A DNA stretch of 33,305 nt from Acidobacteriaceae bacterium (GTDB lineage: Bacteria; Acidobacteriota; Terriglobia; Terriglobales; Acidobacteriaceae), in NCBI GenBank assembly GCA_027452245.1, contig DAIDGW010000241.1, positions 1 through 33,305 on the forward strand, read 5' to 3'. Below are positions 17,654-25,070 of this stretch, piece by piece. A model generated the notes under the pieces. That model ran no database searches. It was not told the origin of the DNA and saw only the letters and a program-made list of their open reading frames with translations. Positions within the stretch are counted from its first letter, which is position 1, and every line of letters begins with the position of its first letter. Position numbers and translations under genes: made by a program.

Positions 17654-17671
17654 TTGGCAAAGCAAGTGCAA
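17654..17671 (+). promoter_or_regulatory. Sigma-54-like promoter of pilin 2
   Basis: TTGGCAAAGCAAGTGCAA has GG (17656-17657) and GC (17668-17669) exactly ten bases apart. The predicted start is near 17681, leaving a 24-base leader with AAGGGG before the ATG at 17705. It shares TTGGC-N3-GCAAGTGC with the element in front of pilin 1, although the surrounding DNA is unrelated. Confidence 0.7.
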
Positions 17672-17704
17672 CTGTATCTGTGAACTTTTGAGACAAGGGG
17701 CGTT

Positions 17705-18223
17705 ATGCGCGAAAAAGGCTTTTCCCTATTAGAGCTTCTGATCGTGGTGGCCATTATCTTGATCATCGCCGCCATCGCGATCCCCAACCTGCTTGCCGCC
17801 AGAATGTCGGCCAACGAAGCCTCAGCCGCAGGGTCTCTGCAACAGATCAAAACCGCTGAGTATGCCTACTTCGACGCTTACCCCTCGATCGGCTATGCCG
17901 CACTCAGTAACCTGGGGGGCACTGGAACTCCTTGTGTACCGAGTTCCTCGGGTGCGTGCCTGATCGATAACATCTTGGCTACCGCCTCTCCGGGAAGCGG
18001 AAGCAAGAGCGGCTATTATCTCAATGCCACTCCCGCAGCCAGTACGGGCGCTAGCTTCAATAACATGTTTGTGGCCGCAGCCTCTCCGATCTCGGTTCAT
18101 GAGACCGGAAACCTCGACTATTGCAGCACCGATGACGGCGTCTTGCGCGAAAACTACGCCTCTGTCGGCGATCTACCCGTGACCACTACTTCCGCCTGTT
18201 ACATATTTCCAGTGGCTCAATAA
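17705..18223 (+). CDS. Type IV pilin (major pilin-like), copy 2
   Basis: A 172-residue prepilin with the leader MREKG and mature N-terminus FSLLELLIVVAIILIIAAIA (Glu at +5). It is nearly identical to copy 1 over the first about 45 residues (AIAIPNL...ARMSANE.SA.GSL..I.TAE) and diverges in the globular domain, while keeping two Cys pairs (TPCVPSSSGAC and DYC...SAC). AAGGGG lies about five bases before the ATG. It has its own sigma-54-like promoter and its own terminator. Which copy is the major fibre subunit cannot be decided here. Confidence 0.93.
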   Translation: MREKGFSLLELLIVVAIILIIAAIAIPNLLAARMSANEASAAGSLQQIKTAEYAYFDAYPSIGYAALSNLGGTGTPCVPSSSGACLIDNILATASPGSGSKSGYYLNATPAASTGASFNNMFVAAASPISVHETGNLDYCSTDDGVLRENYASVGDLPVTTTSACYIFPVAQ

Positions 18224-18254
18224 GAATCAAATCCGTCTCAGCTTGAGAACCTGG

Positions 18255-18287
18255 GCCCGGTTCGCTAACCAGCAACCGGGCTTTCTT
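18255..18287 (+). terminator. Intrinsic terminator after pilin 2
   Basis: GCCCGGTT (18255-18262) pairs perfectly with AACCGGGC (18274-18281) across an 11-base loop, followed by TTTCTT. It ends the pilin 2 transcript about 30 bases after the stop. Confidence 0.8.
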
Positions 18288-18356
18288 ATTGTCCGAAGAT
18301 TGGCCGCGCATGACTGACGTAATCTCCCAACGCGCTACAGCAGGACAACTGTTTCA

Positions 18357-18362
18357 TATAAT
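18357..18362 (+). promoter_or_regulatory. -10 hexamer for the ABC transporter operon
   Basis: A perfect TATAAT 35 bases before the ATG at 18398. The -35 is weak (GCTACA at 17-base spacing). It fits a separate promoter for the three downstream genes after the pilin 2 terminator. Confidence 0.35.
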
Positions 18363-18397
18363 TACCTGAGCAACGCCTTTTCTACACTGCGAGCGAA

Positions 18398-19339
18398 ATG
18401 GCAGCTATCGAAATCTTGGGGTTAGAAAAAACTTACTTGGCTGGCTTCTGGCGCAACCGCCCGAAGCGTGCCCTCTTTCCCTTGCAACTCACTGTAGAGG
18501 ACGGGGAAATCTTCGGCTTTCTCGGGCCGAACGGCGCCGGTAAAACCACGACTCTCAAACTGCTGATGGGATTGGTGTTTCCGACCGCAGGTTCGGCGCG
18601 CATTCTGGGGCATGCGTGGATCGATCCGGAGGTGAAGGCACAAATCGGATTCTTGCCCGAGCAGCCTTATTTCTATGACTATCTTACCGCCCATGAACTC
18701 CTGAATTATTACGCTCAGCTTTCCGGCGTGGCGGCGAATCAACGCAAGCGCCGGATCGATGAGGTTCTTGTGCGCGTCGGTCTCACTGATGTCGCCGGTG
18801 TGCAACTGCGCAAGTTTTCAAAGGGCATGTTGCAACGCGCTGGTATTGCCCAGGCCATTCTCCACGATCCGAAGTTGATTTTTCTCGATGAGCCTATGTC
18901 GGGACTCGATCCCATTGGCCGCCGCGAAGTTCGCGACTTGATTCAGGAATTGAAAGCGCAAGGCAAAACCGTATTTTTCTCAACCCACATTCTCTCGGAT
19001 GCCGAAGCTCTGTGCGACCGCGTGGCCATCATTCACCAGGGACAACTTCGCGGCGTAGGTGCCGTTCAGGAATTAACTTCCAGCGTGCAGGGAAAAATCG
19101 AAGTGACCTGGTACGGAACGCAGATCCCGTCAGCTATTAAGGCGCTCGGCGCCGAATGTCACAGCACCGGCGAAATCACCCGTGTCGCGCTCAACGAAAA
19201 TCAACAGGACGCCGCCATCGATGCATTGCGCCGTGACCGCCTGCGCCTGATTTCCATTACGCCCCTACGCACCTCGCTCGAAGCCTACTTCGTCGAGAAA
19301 CTGCAGTGCGCCGAGACCTCGGCCGGAGCCAAAGCATGA
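18398..19339 (+). CDS. ABC transporter ATP-binding protein (PilH-like position)
   Basis: A 313-residue nucleotide-binding subunit of an ABC-2 type transporter. It has Walker A GPNGAGKTT (about 43-51), a Q-loop in GFLPEQPYFY, a signature helix RKFSKGMLQRAGIAQAI in which the LSGGQ-type motif is FSKGM, Walker B LIFLDEPMSGLD (about 159-170) and the switch His in FFSTHILSD. The last about 90 residues are an extra C-terminal domain common in this group. Its stop overlaps the permease start (ATGA). In Myxococcus xanthus the ABC pair PilH/PilI lies next to pilA and is needed for pilus function, so the position directly after a pilin gene suggests a similar role. The substrate is unknown. Confidence 0.92.
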   Translation: MAAIEILGLEKTYLAGFWRNRPKRALFPLQLTVEDGEIFGFLGPNGAGKTTTLKLLMGLVFPTAGSARILGHAWIDPEVKAQIGFLPEQPYFYDYLTAHELLNYYAQLSGVAANQRKRRIDEVLVRVGLTDVAGVQLRKFSKGMLQRAGIAQAILHDPKLIFLDEPMSGLDPIGRREVRDLIQELKAQGKTVFFSTHILSDAEALCDRVAIIHQGQLRGVGAVQELTSSVQGKIEVTWYGTQIPSAIKALGAECHSTGEITRVALNENQQDAAIDALRRDRLRLISITPLRTSLEAYFVEKLQCAETSAGAKA

Positions 19340-20112
19340 GCGCGCGCCTCTGGCACATCGCATCCAACACCTTCCGCGAAGCGGTTCGCGATCGCGTCCT
19401 TTACAATCTGGTCGCGTTTGCCATCTTGCTCTCGGGGGCGGCGATTCTCGTCGGCCAGATTTCCATCAGCATCGAAAAGCTGGTGGTCATCAATCTCGGA
19501 CTTACTACCGTTTCGCTGTTTGGCGTTGTCATCGCCATCTTCGTGGGTATCGGCTTGGTCTCTAAGGAAATCGAGAAACGTACGCTCTACACCGTCCTTT
19601 CGCGCCCGGTGCGGCGCTGGGAATTCATCGTCGGCAAGTTCTTCGGGCTCGCTGGAACCCTGGTCGTGAATACATTTTTCATGGCCATCGGCGTATTCGT
19701 CGCCCTTTTCTATGTGGCCCACAAGTTCACGCGGCCTGACGCGCTCATCTTCGTCGCTCTTTATTTCATCATTCTCGAATTCTTGATCATTTGTGCTTTG
19801 GCGCTTCTGTTCTCTTCATTTTCGACGCCGTTGTTATCGGCGGTTTTTGCCTTTTCCCTGTTCGTCATCGGAACGTACGCCGATGACCTGCGCGCTTTCG
19901 CCGGCATGACCACCGGCATTACGCGCTGGATCACAAGCGGCCTGGCTTATGTCGTCCCCAATTTCTCAGCCTTTAACGTGATCAGCGCCGTTGCGCATGG
20001 CGAGCCGCTCTCCACAGTTCTGATCCTGCACAATACGATTTATGCGCTGTTCTATTCCGGATTAGCACTGAGCGGTGCTGTACTGGTCTTCGAACACCGC
20101 AATCTGAAGTAG
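19336..20112 (+). CDS. ABC-2 type permease (PilI-like position)
   Basis: A 258-residue membrane protein with about six hydrophobic helices (LYNLVAFAILLSGAAILVGQ, LGLTTVSLFGVVIAIFVGIG, LVVNTFFMAIGVFVALFYV, FIILEFLIICALALLF, PLLSAVFAFSLFVIG and a C-terminal one). The segment SKEIEKRTLYTVLSRPVRRW is typical of ABC-2 permeases. The start ATG at 19336 overlaps the ATPase stop codon by four bases, so translation is coupled. It forms the membrane partner of the ATPase encoded just upstream. An upstream in-frame start at 19306 is less likely because it lies inside the ATPase gene. Confidence 0.9.
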   Translation: MSARLWHIASNTFREAVRDRVLYNLVAFAILLSGAAILVGQISISIEKLVVINLGLTTVSLFGVVIAIFVGIGLVSKEIEKRTLYTVLSRPVRRWEFIVGKFFGLAGTLVVNTFFMAIGVFVALFYVAHKFTRPDALIFVALYFIILEFLIICALALLFSSFSTPLLSAVFAFSLFVIGTYADDLRAFAGMTTGITRWITSGLAYVVPNFSAFNVISAVAHGEPLSTVLILHNTIYALFYSGLALSGAVLVFEHRNLK

Positions 20113-20130
20113 ATACGCGAGGTCCGGCGG

Positions 20131-21051
20131 GTGACTGCAAAAAAGAAAACTACGGTGATCGCCGCTGGCTGCCTGATCTTCTTCCTGGCCGCCAGCACCA
20201 TCATGGTGCGGAGCGTCGATCGCCTGCGGCCCACTGTCTCCGGCCAAGATGTCCTGTATTTCGAATCCCCCAAGGCGATCAAACGGGCCAGCCTCGGCTA
20301 CACCGGCCTGATGGCGTGCATCTACTGGACGCGTGTCGTGCAATACTTCGGCAGTCATCACCATAGCTCTGCCACACATTACAATCTTCTTGCCCCCCTG
20401 CTCACGATCACCACTTATCTCGATCCCCACCTCGTGATTGCCTACGAGTTCGGAGCCAACTTCCTGGCTCCCGCACCTCCCAACGGGGCCGGCGAGCCTG
20501 ACAAAGCCATCCAGCTCATCAACTACGGCATCCAGCACAATCGCGACAACTGGCACCTGTATTACGATCTGGGATTTGTTTACTACATGGATGTCAAGGA
20601 TTACGCCAAGGCGGCACAGGTCTTTGTCGAAGGTTCCCGCCTTCCTCATACGCATCCGTACCTCAAGCTTCTGGCCGCTCAGATGGCCGAGCACGCTGGC
20701 GAGTACCAGACCGCTCGCATGCTCTGGAGCGCCACTTATGAAAATACCGAAGACCAGCAAATCAGAAAAAACGCCACCGATCATTTGCGCGCCATCCGGG
20801 TCGATGAAGACGTCCGCCAGTTGCAGATGGCAGTGACCCGCTTTGGGGAACAGACCGGGCGCCTGCCCTCCAGCATGCATGAACTCGCCTCTTTCATGGA
20901 GTTGCGGGCTCTCCCCGTCGATCCCGACGGCATCCCCTACAAGTTAGATCCGGACGGCCGCGTGCTCGTCGCTCATCCCGATGATTTCCCATTCATCACG
21001 CGCGGTCTTCCTCCCGGTTACAAACCGCCAGTGCCCGGCAGCGTCCATTAG
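20131..21051 (+). CDS. Membrane-anchored TPR protein of the pilin/ABC locus
   Basis: A 306-residue protein starting at GTG with GAGGT seven bases upstream, 18 bases after the permease. One N-terminal membrane segment (TTVIAAGCLIFFLAASTIMV) anchors a periplasmic part. Helical TPR-like repeats run from about residue 85 to 220 (AIQLINYGIQHNRDNWHLYY, LGFVYYMDVKDYAKAAQVF, AGEYQTARMLWSATYEN). The last 70 residues (AVTRFGEQTGRLPSSMHEL ... PVDPDGIPYKLDPDGRV) look like the C-terminal part of GspG-type pseudopilins, where a P-x-D-P-x-G-x-P-Y motif is common. It could be a scaffold for the ABC pair or for pilin handling. No specific name can be given. Confidence 0.8.
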   Translation: MTAKKKTTVIAAGCLIFFLAASTIMVRSVDRLRPTVSGQDVLYFESPKAIKRASLGYTGLMACIYWTRVVQYFGSHHHSSATHYNLLAPLLTITTYLDPHLVIAYEFGANFLAPAPPNGAGEPDKAIQLINYGIQHNRDNWHLYYDLGFVYYMDVKDYAKAAQVFVEGSRLPHTHPYLKLLAAQMAEHAGEYQTARMLWSATYENTEDQQIRKNATDHLRAIRVDEDVRQLQMAVTRFGEQTGRLPSSMHELASFMELRALPVDPDGIPYKLDPDGRVLVAHPDDFPFITRGLPPGYKPPVPGSVH

Positions 21052-21076
21052 ACCTCATCCTCTATGATGGTCGGGC

Positions 21077-21859
21077 GTGACCTCTTCTTCGCGGCCAGCA
21101 CTCTCGAGCACCATCTGGAATTGTTGGAAGACCAACTGCTCTCGATACGGCGTCCTCACCGCGAGCGTTCGACTGGTTTCCCTCCTGGCGCAATTTCTGC
21201 GCGATTCCACCCCGGAACGTTTGCGCCAGCGCTACGGCGATGCCGAATATGACTGGGACTATCGGGTGAACACCACCAGCGCCGCCCTACACTGGCGCGA
21301 CCGTTTGCTCGGTGTCTTCCATTCGCCTTATCAGCCGACCGAGCCGGCGCTTTTTCACGAAATGCTGGCGGCCCTGCAGCGGCAGGCTGCCATAGACTTT
21401 CGCGGTTTCACTTTTCTGGATTTCGGATCCGGGAAAGGCCGAACTTTACTAATGGCTTCCGATTATCCCTTCCGCCGGATCATCGGAGTGGAATTGCTGC
21501 CCGCGCTTCATGCGGTCGCCGCCGAGAATATCGGGAAATATCATGCGGATTCGCAAAAGTGCACCGACCTTTGCTCGATCTGCGCGGATGCTACTCAATT
21601 CGTCCTGCCGGTCGAGCCGCTGATCCTGTACTTGTTCAATCCTTTTCCGGAAGAAGGACTGCGCCGGGTACTCGCCAATATCGACCAGAGCCTCCGGTCC
21701 AATCCCCGGCCGTTTTACCTGCTTTACCACAATCCTCTGCTCGAATCCTCCCTGGCCCAGGATCCCCAGCTGCGAAAGCTTTTCGGCACGCACCAGTTCT
21801 CGATTTTCGCGATTTCAAAACGAGATCCGGCCAGACCGGCTACCCCGGCACAACTTTAG
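21077..21859 (+). CDS. Class I SAM-dependent methyltransferase
   Basis: About 260 residues. Motif I is FTFLDFGSGKGRTLLMAS (about residues 111-128). The acidic end of beta-2 follows in IIGVELLPALHAVAAENI, an Asp-containing loop in CADATQFVLP, and a motif IV-like LILYLFNPFPEEG with YLLYHNPLLE later. The substrate is unknown. The GTG start has no clear ribosome binding site, and the first about 20 residues (Ser, Trp and Cys rich) are doubtful. The strong similarity-like region begins around LTASVRLVSLLAQFLRDSTPE. It lies 25 bases after the TPR gene and may be cotranscribed. Confidence 0.85.
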   Translation: MTSSSRPALSSTIWNCWKTNCSRYGVLTASVRLVSLLAQFLRDSTPERLRQRYGDAEYDWDYRVNTTSAALHWRDRLLGVFHSPYQPTEPALFHEMLAALQRQAAIDFRGFTFLDFGSGKGRTLLMASDYPFRRIIGVELLPALHAVAAENIGKYHADSQKCTDLCSICADATQFVLPVEPLILYLFNPFPEEGLRRVLANIDQSLRSNPRPFYLLYHNPLLESSLAQDPQLRKLFGTHQFSIFAISKRDPARPATPAQL

Positions 21860-21889
21860 CGCATCGAAATTATCCAGAGGAAAATTTGT

Positions 21890-22273
21890 ATGCGCAACTT
21901 GCTTCTTATGGCTCCCCTGCTGCTGTTCTCGTTCCCGTTTGCCGTGGCCACTGGCTCTCAGGCGAACAACGGCAGCCATCATCAAACGTACCGCGGATGC
22001 CTCGATGGCGCTGACGGAAATTACATGCTGAAAGCTACCAACGGAATGACTTACGAACTGACGGGCGACCGGACAGGGCTCTCTAAGCTGGCGGGCAAAG
22101 AAGTCAGCCTCACCGGGATGGAAGGAAGTGCCAGCGGCGTTTCTACCGGGGTGTACGGACACACAGGTGAAGCGACCAGCAATCCCACCGCTGGAACGGC
22201 TCCAACTATCCACGTGAAGCAGGTCATGAAGGTCGCCGATAGCTGCGGCATGGCAAAAGGACAGGGGCATTAA
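21890..22273 (+). CDS. Small secreted protein, DUF5818-like, tandem copy 1
   Basis: A 127-residue protein with a signal peptide (MRNLLLMAPLLLFSFPFAVATG) and a small beta-rich domain: TYRGCLDGADGNYMLKATNG, MTYELTGDRTGLSKLAGKEV, SLTG, then a low-complexity Gly/Thr stretch and IHVKQVMKVADSCG. The pattern of a GCL segment, a YxL/TxLTGDxxxL segment and GxEVxxTG resembles DUF5818-type OB-fold-like domains frequent in Acidobacteria; that label is from memory. Two Cys (GCL near the N-terminus, DSCG near the C-terminus) could form a disulfide. Function unknown. A paralogue follows 19 bases downstream. Confidence 0.8.
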   Translation: MRNLLLMAPLLLFSFPFAVATGSQANNGSHHQTYRGCLDGADGNYMLKATNGMTYELTGDRTGLSKLAGKEVSLTGMEGSASGVSTGVYGHTGEATSNPTAGTAPTIHVKQVMKVADSCGMAKGQGH

Positions 22274-22292
22274 TCCGCAAAACCGCTCGATT

Positions 22293-22679
22293 ATGCAGAC
22301 TTCTATGCGCAACGTGATTCTTGCAGCCTCCCTGCTGTTATCGTTCCCCTTTGCTGCTCCGGCCGGCGCCACTGCCGCAGACAGCAGGCATCGCCAAACC
22401 TACCGTGGATGCCTGCTCGATAACAACGGCATTTACCTGCTGAAAACTTCGAAAGGGAAACTTTTCCAATTGACCGGCGATACCACAGGCTTTTCCGCGC
22501 TCGTAGGCAGAGAGCTCAGCATCACTGGGAACGAAGGCCGCCCGATCGATCTTGCCACTGGGATCTACAAAGACACAAACCAGGCATCCACCAACCACGG
22601 CACTTCTCTTACACTCCGAGTAGGCCGGGCGACGAAGGTGGCTGATGTTTGCGCCCCTGCTAAAGGAGCAACTCACTAG
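22293..22679 (+). CDS. Small secreted protein, DUF5818-like, tandem copy 2
   Basis: A 128-residue paralogue of the preceding gene with the same layout: signal peptide (MRNVILAASLLLSFPFAAPAG), QTYRGCLLDNNGIYLLKTSK, FQLTGDTTGFSALVGRELSI, TGNEG, a variable linker, then LRVGRATKVADVCAPAKG. The flanking motifs TYRGCL and KVAD.C are identical in spacing, pointing to a tandem duplication followed by divergence of the middle. The ATG at 22305 aligns with the first copy's start and may be the true one. No family function is known to me. Confidence 0.8.
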   Translation: MQTSMRNVILAASLLLSFPFAAPAGATAADSRHRQTYRGCLLDNNGIYLLKTSKGKLFQLTGDTTGFSALVGRELSITGNEGRPIDLATGIYKDTNQASTNHGTSLTLRVGRATKVADVCAPAKGATH

Positions 22680-22762
22680 ACACAACCCGACACCATCGTC
22701 CACGCTGTAATTTACTGTCGACGAATGACATTTTCACAGTTGAGAGGTGAGCATAATCGTGC

Positions 22763-23656
22763 ATGCAGTACTCCTATAGCTTTGTACTCATGCTGTTCGG
22801 CACCGCTTGTCTCGCAGGACTGCTCGGCGCCCTCCTTGGGGTTGGCGGCGGAATCTTCATTGTTCCGGCCATGGTGCTGATGTTCCATCTGCCCATGAAG
22901 ATCGCTGTCGCGGCCAGCATTGTTTCCGTCATTGCCACCTCCAATGCCGGCGGTTCCTCGTACGTCGATCAGCGCATTACCAACCTTCGTCTGGGAATGT
23001 TCCTTGAGATCTTCACCACCACGGGAGCTTTGTCGGGAAGCATTCTGGCGCTGCATCTGAGCGAGTGGACGATGCAGCTCATCTTCGCCGCCATGCTGGC
23101 CTACATGGCCTATGCTGCATTCTCCACCCGCCACCTCGACGATCAGCGTATCGCTTCCGGTGCCTTTGCCCGTGCGAAGCCGGACCGTCACTGGGAATGG
23201 CTTGATCTTCGCGGCGATTACTACGATCAGGCGGCGCAACACCAGGTCGACTATGTCGTCAACGGCATCCCCGCCGGTGCCTCCATTGCGTATCTGGCCG
23301 GACTCGCATCTGGCCTGCTGGGGATTGGCGGTGGCGTGCTCAAAGTCTCCGCTATGAATCGCTACATGAACGTCCCTATGAAAGCCGCCGTCGGAACCAG
23401 CAAGTTGATGATCGGCGTTACTGCTGCCGTCAGTTCGATTCTCTTTTTCCTGGCCGGACTGATCCATTTCGCGGTCGTCGGGCCCGTTGCCGTCGGAACC
23501 ACCGCCGGTGCGACCGTCGGCACCATGATCATGAATCGCCTCGAGAGTTCGTGGTTGAAATGGCTGCTGGCCATCCTGATGGTCTATCTTGCCTACGAAA
23601 TGCTAGCCAAGGGTATGGATACCGGATTTCACTTTCACCTGCCGAGTGCGGCATGA
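22763..23656 (+). CDS. TSUP-family (TauE/SafE) membrane exporter
   Basis: A 297-residue transporter with two homologous halves. Each half has the Gly-rich hairpin typical of the family: GLLGALLGVGGGIFIVPAMV near the N-terminus and GLASGLLGIGGGVLKVSAM in the middle, each followed by MKIAVAASIVSVI or MKAAVGTSKLMIG. About eight membrane helices are visible. TSUP proteins move sulfur-containing anions such as sulfite, sulfonates or thiosulfate; the substrate here is not set by sequence. The stop overlaps the start of a DUF1634 gene (ATGA), a common pair. Confidence 0.92.
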   Translation: MQYSYSFVLMLFGTACLAGLLGALLGVGGGIFIVPAMVLMFHLPMKIAVAASIVSVIATSNAGGSSYVDQRITNLRLGMFLEIFTTTGALSGSILALHLSEWTMQLIFAAMLAYMAYAAFSTRHLDDQRIASGAFARAKPDRHWEWLDLRGDYYDQAAQHQVDYVVNGIPAGASIAYLAGLASGLLGIGGGVLKVSAMNRYMNVPMKAAVGTSKLMIGVTAAVSSILFFLAGLIHFAVVGPVAVGTTAGATVGTMIMNRLESSWLKWLLAILMVYLAYEMLAKGMDTGFHFHLPSAA

Positions 23657-24066
23657 GCGACTTCAGAAAACCCGACCCTTCCCAAACGAAGCCAGACGCT
23701 TCCACCGAACTGAACGTCTACGCGGACGTTTACAAAGTCCTGCTCGGCGGAATGCTGCTGAGCACTCTGCTCTTTGTTATCGCCATCGTGCGCGCTTTGA
23801 CCATTCGCGAGTTCATTCCGCTTACGCCCGATTGGGCGCGGCACTACTACCACTGGAGCGCTATCGCGGCTGGAATCAGGAGCTTCGATCCCATCGTGAT
23901 CATGCTCATCGCCACCGTCTTGCTGATTCTCACACCCGTGGTCCGCATCATCGTTTCCATTTACGCCTTCATGGTCGATCGCGACCATAAATATGTCGTC
24001 ATCACTTCGATCGTTCTGCTGGTGATGATCATCACTGTCATCCTCGGAACCTTGGGATTGCAATAG
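23653..24066 (+). CDS. DUF1634 membrane protein, TSUP partner
   Basis: A 137-residue protein with a polar N-terminus and three membrane helices: VLLGGMLLSTLLFVIAIVRAL, SFDPIVIMLIATVLLILTPV and YVVITSIVLLVMIITVILGT. The motif LTPVVRIIVSIYAFMVDRDHKY between helices 2 and 3 is typical of DUF1634. The four-base overlap with the TSUP gene gives the start and indicates coupled translation. Such proteins are thought to be accessory subunits of the neighbouring exporter. Confidence 0.88.
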   Translation: MSDFRKPDPSQTKPDASTELNVYADVYKVLLGGMLLSTLLFVIAIVRALTIREFIPLTPDWARHYYHWSAIAAGIRSFDPIVIMLIATVLLILTPVVRIIVSIYAFMVDRDHKYVVITSIVLLVMIITVILGTLGLQ

Positions 24067-24177
24067 CCGCACCGGGTCAAAGCGGCATAGAATAGAGAAA
24101 GCCTCGGCAGAGGTCCCCCACGGCAACTCACTCCCTGGTACATCCATGTAGTGATGGTTTGAAAGCGAATATCCGAT

Positions 24178-24861
24178 TTGAAGAGATTGATCCATTTGCG
24201 CTTGTGTCTGCTGCTCGTTGCCCTGATGGCATTCGTTTGTCTTCGGGCTGCCTCTGCGGACACAAATATTCCCATCCAGCAGCAAGCTCAGGCCCTCGAC
24301 GAGCACTACAACCACCTCCGCAGCCTGCAGGCGGAATTCACCGAAACCTATCGTGGATCGGGCATGGACCGCGCCGAATCGGGCACGCTCTGGCTGAAAA
24401 AACCCGGCAAGATGCTCTGGCTCTATCGTTCTCCGAAAGAGAAGCTGTTTGTCAGCAATGGGAAAGATGCGTGGTTTTACGTCCCCGGCGACCGGCAGGC
24501 CCGCGAAACGCCCGTCCGAATGCTCGATGACATTCGCTCTCCGCTTGCATTCTTGCTGGGTAAAACAAAGCTGACGAAGGAGTTACAAGGTTTGAGCTAC
24601 GCGCCCGACGTCACTCCGGAACATCCCGACGATGTCGTAATTCGCGGCATCCCGCGAGGCATGGAGGACCGCGTCAGCAGCGTGCTGCTGGAAATTAACT
24701 CACAGCATCAGATTGACCGGATCTTGATCAACCAAGTCGATGGATCGGTCACGGAATACCGCTTCCAGCACATACAGGAGAACGTGCCCGTAGCCGACAG
24801 CCGCTTCCAGTTCACGCCTCCTCCGGGAACAGAAACGGTGGAAGGAGGTTTAGCGCCTTAG
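24178..24861 (+). CDS. lolA: LolA-like outer-membrane lipoprotein carrier protein
   Basis: A 227-residue periplasmic protein. It has a signal peptide (residues 1-27, KRLIHLRLCLLLVALMAFV ... RAASA) followed by the LolA pattern: LRSLQAEFTETYRGSGMDRA, ESGTLWLKKPGKMLWLYRSP, KEKLFVSNGKDAWFYVPGD and a C-terminal region ending FTPPPGTETVEG. LolA shuttles lipoproteins from LolCDE to the outer membrane, so a diderm envelope is implied. The start is TTG; no strong ribosome binding site is visible. It is followed by the pilus-assembly operon, but a 209-base gap separates them. Confidence 0.88.
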   Translation: MKRLIHLRLCLLLVALMAFVCLRAASADTNIPIQQQAQALDEHYNHLRSLQAEFTETYRGSGMDRAESGTLWLKKPGKMLWLYRSPKEKLFVSNGKDAWFYVPGDRQARETPVRMLDDIRSPLAFLLGKTKLTKELQGLSYAPDVTPEHPDDVVIRGIPRGMEDRVSSVLLEINSQHQIDRILINQVDGSVTEYRFQHIQENVPVADSRFQFTPPPGTETVEGGLAP

Positions 24862-24871
24862 AGAAATGCCC

Positions 24872-25010
24872 TTAGCAAAACGCTTTCTTTATCAGTAACT
24901 TAGCGCTAAGCAGCCAAGCCGGACGCAAGGCTTTTTGAGCGTAGGGAGCCACGTTACCTGAGTTATGCAAAACGCGCCGTATCAACCGTTCGTCCATGAA
25001 GAATGAACGG
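24872..25010 (+). promoter_or_regulatory. Leader of the pilus-assembly operon with possible structured RNA
   Basis: The 209-base gap before pilC holds a perfect 12-bp palindrome (CTTAGCGCTAAG, 24899-24910), then GGACGCAAGGC (24921-24931) and GGGAGCCACGTTACC (24944-24958), and a hairpin CCGTTC (24986-24991) / GAACGG (25004-25009). The two middle blocks resemble conserved segments of GEMM-I (c-di-GMP riboswitch) RNAs, but the helix spacing differs from the standard fold. A regulatory leader is plausible; the class is not established. Confidence 0.3.
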
Positions 25011-25070
25011 CTGAGAATGTTAGACTGAGATGATCAAACTTCACCAGAAAACCACCCGAAAAACAGGAAA

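Noticed and set aside
13591-18223. The two pilin 5' regions as a recombination repeat or mobile element boundary
   Set aside because: Identity at DNA level is limited to runs of about 17 bases, explained by conserved protein sequence; no terminal repeats or transposase are present.
21064-21252. An alternative frame at the 5' end of the methyltransferase gene suggesting a frameshift
   Set aside because: The amphipathic text (LEHHLELLEDQLL) looks protein-like, but the main frame reads through without a break and its text from LTASVRLVSLL onward is coherent, so no frameshift is needed.
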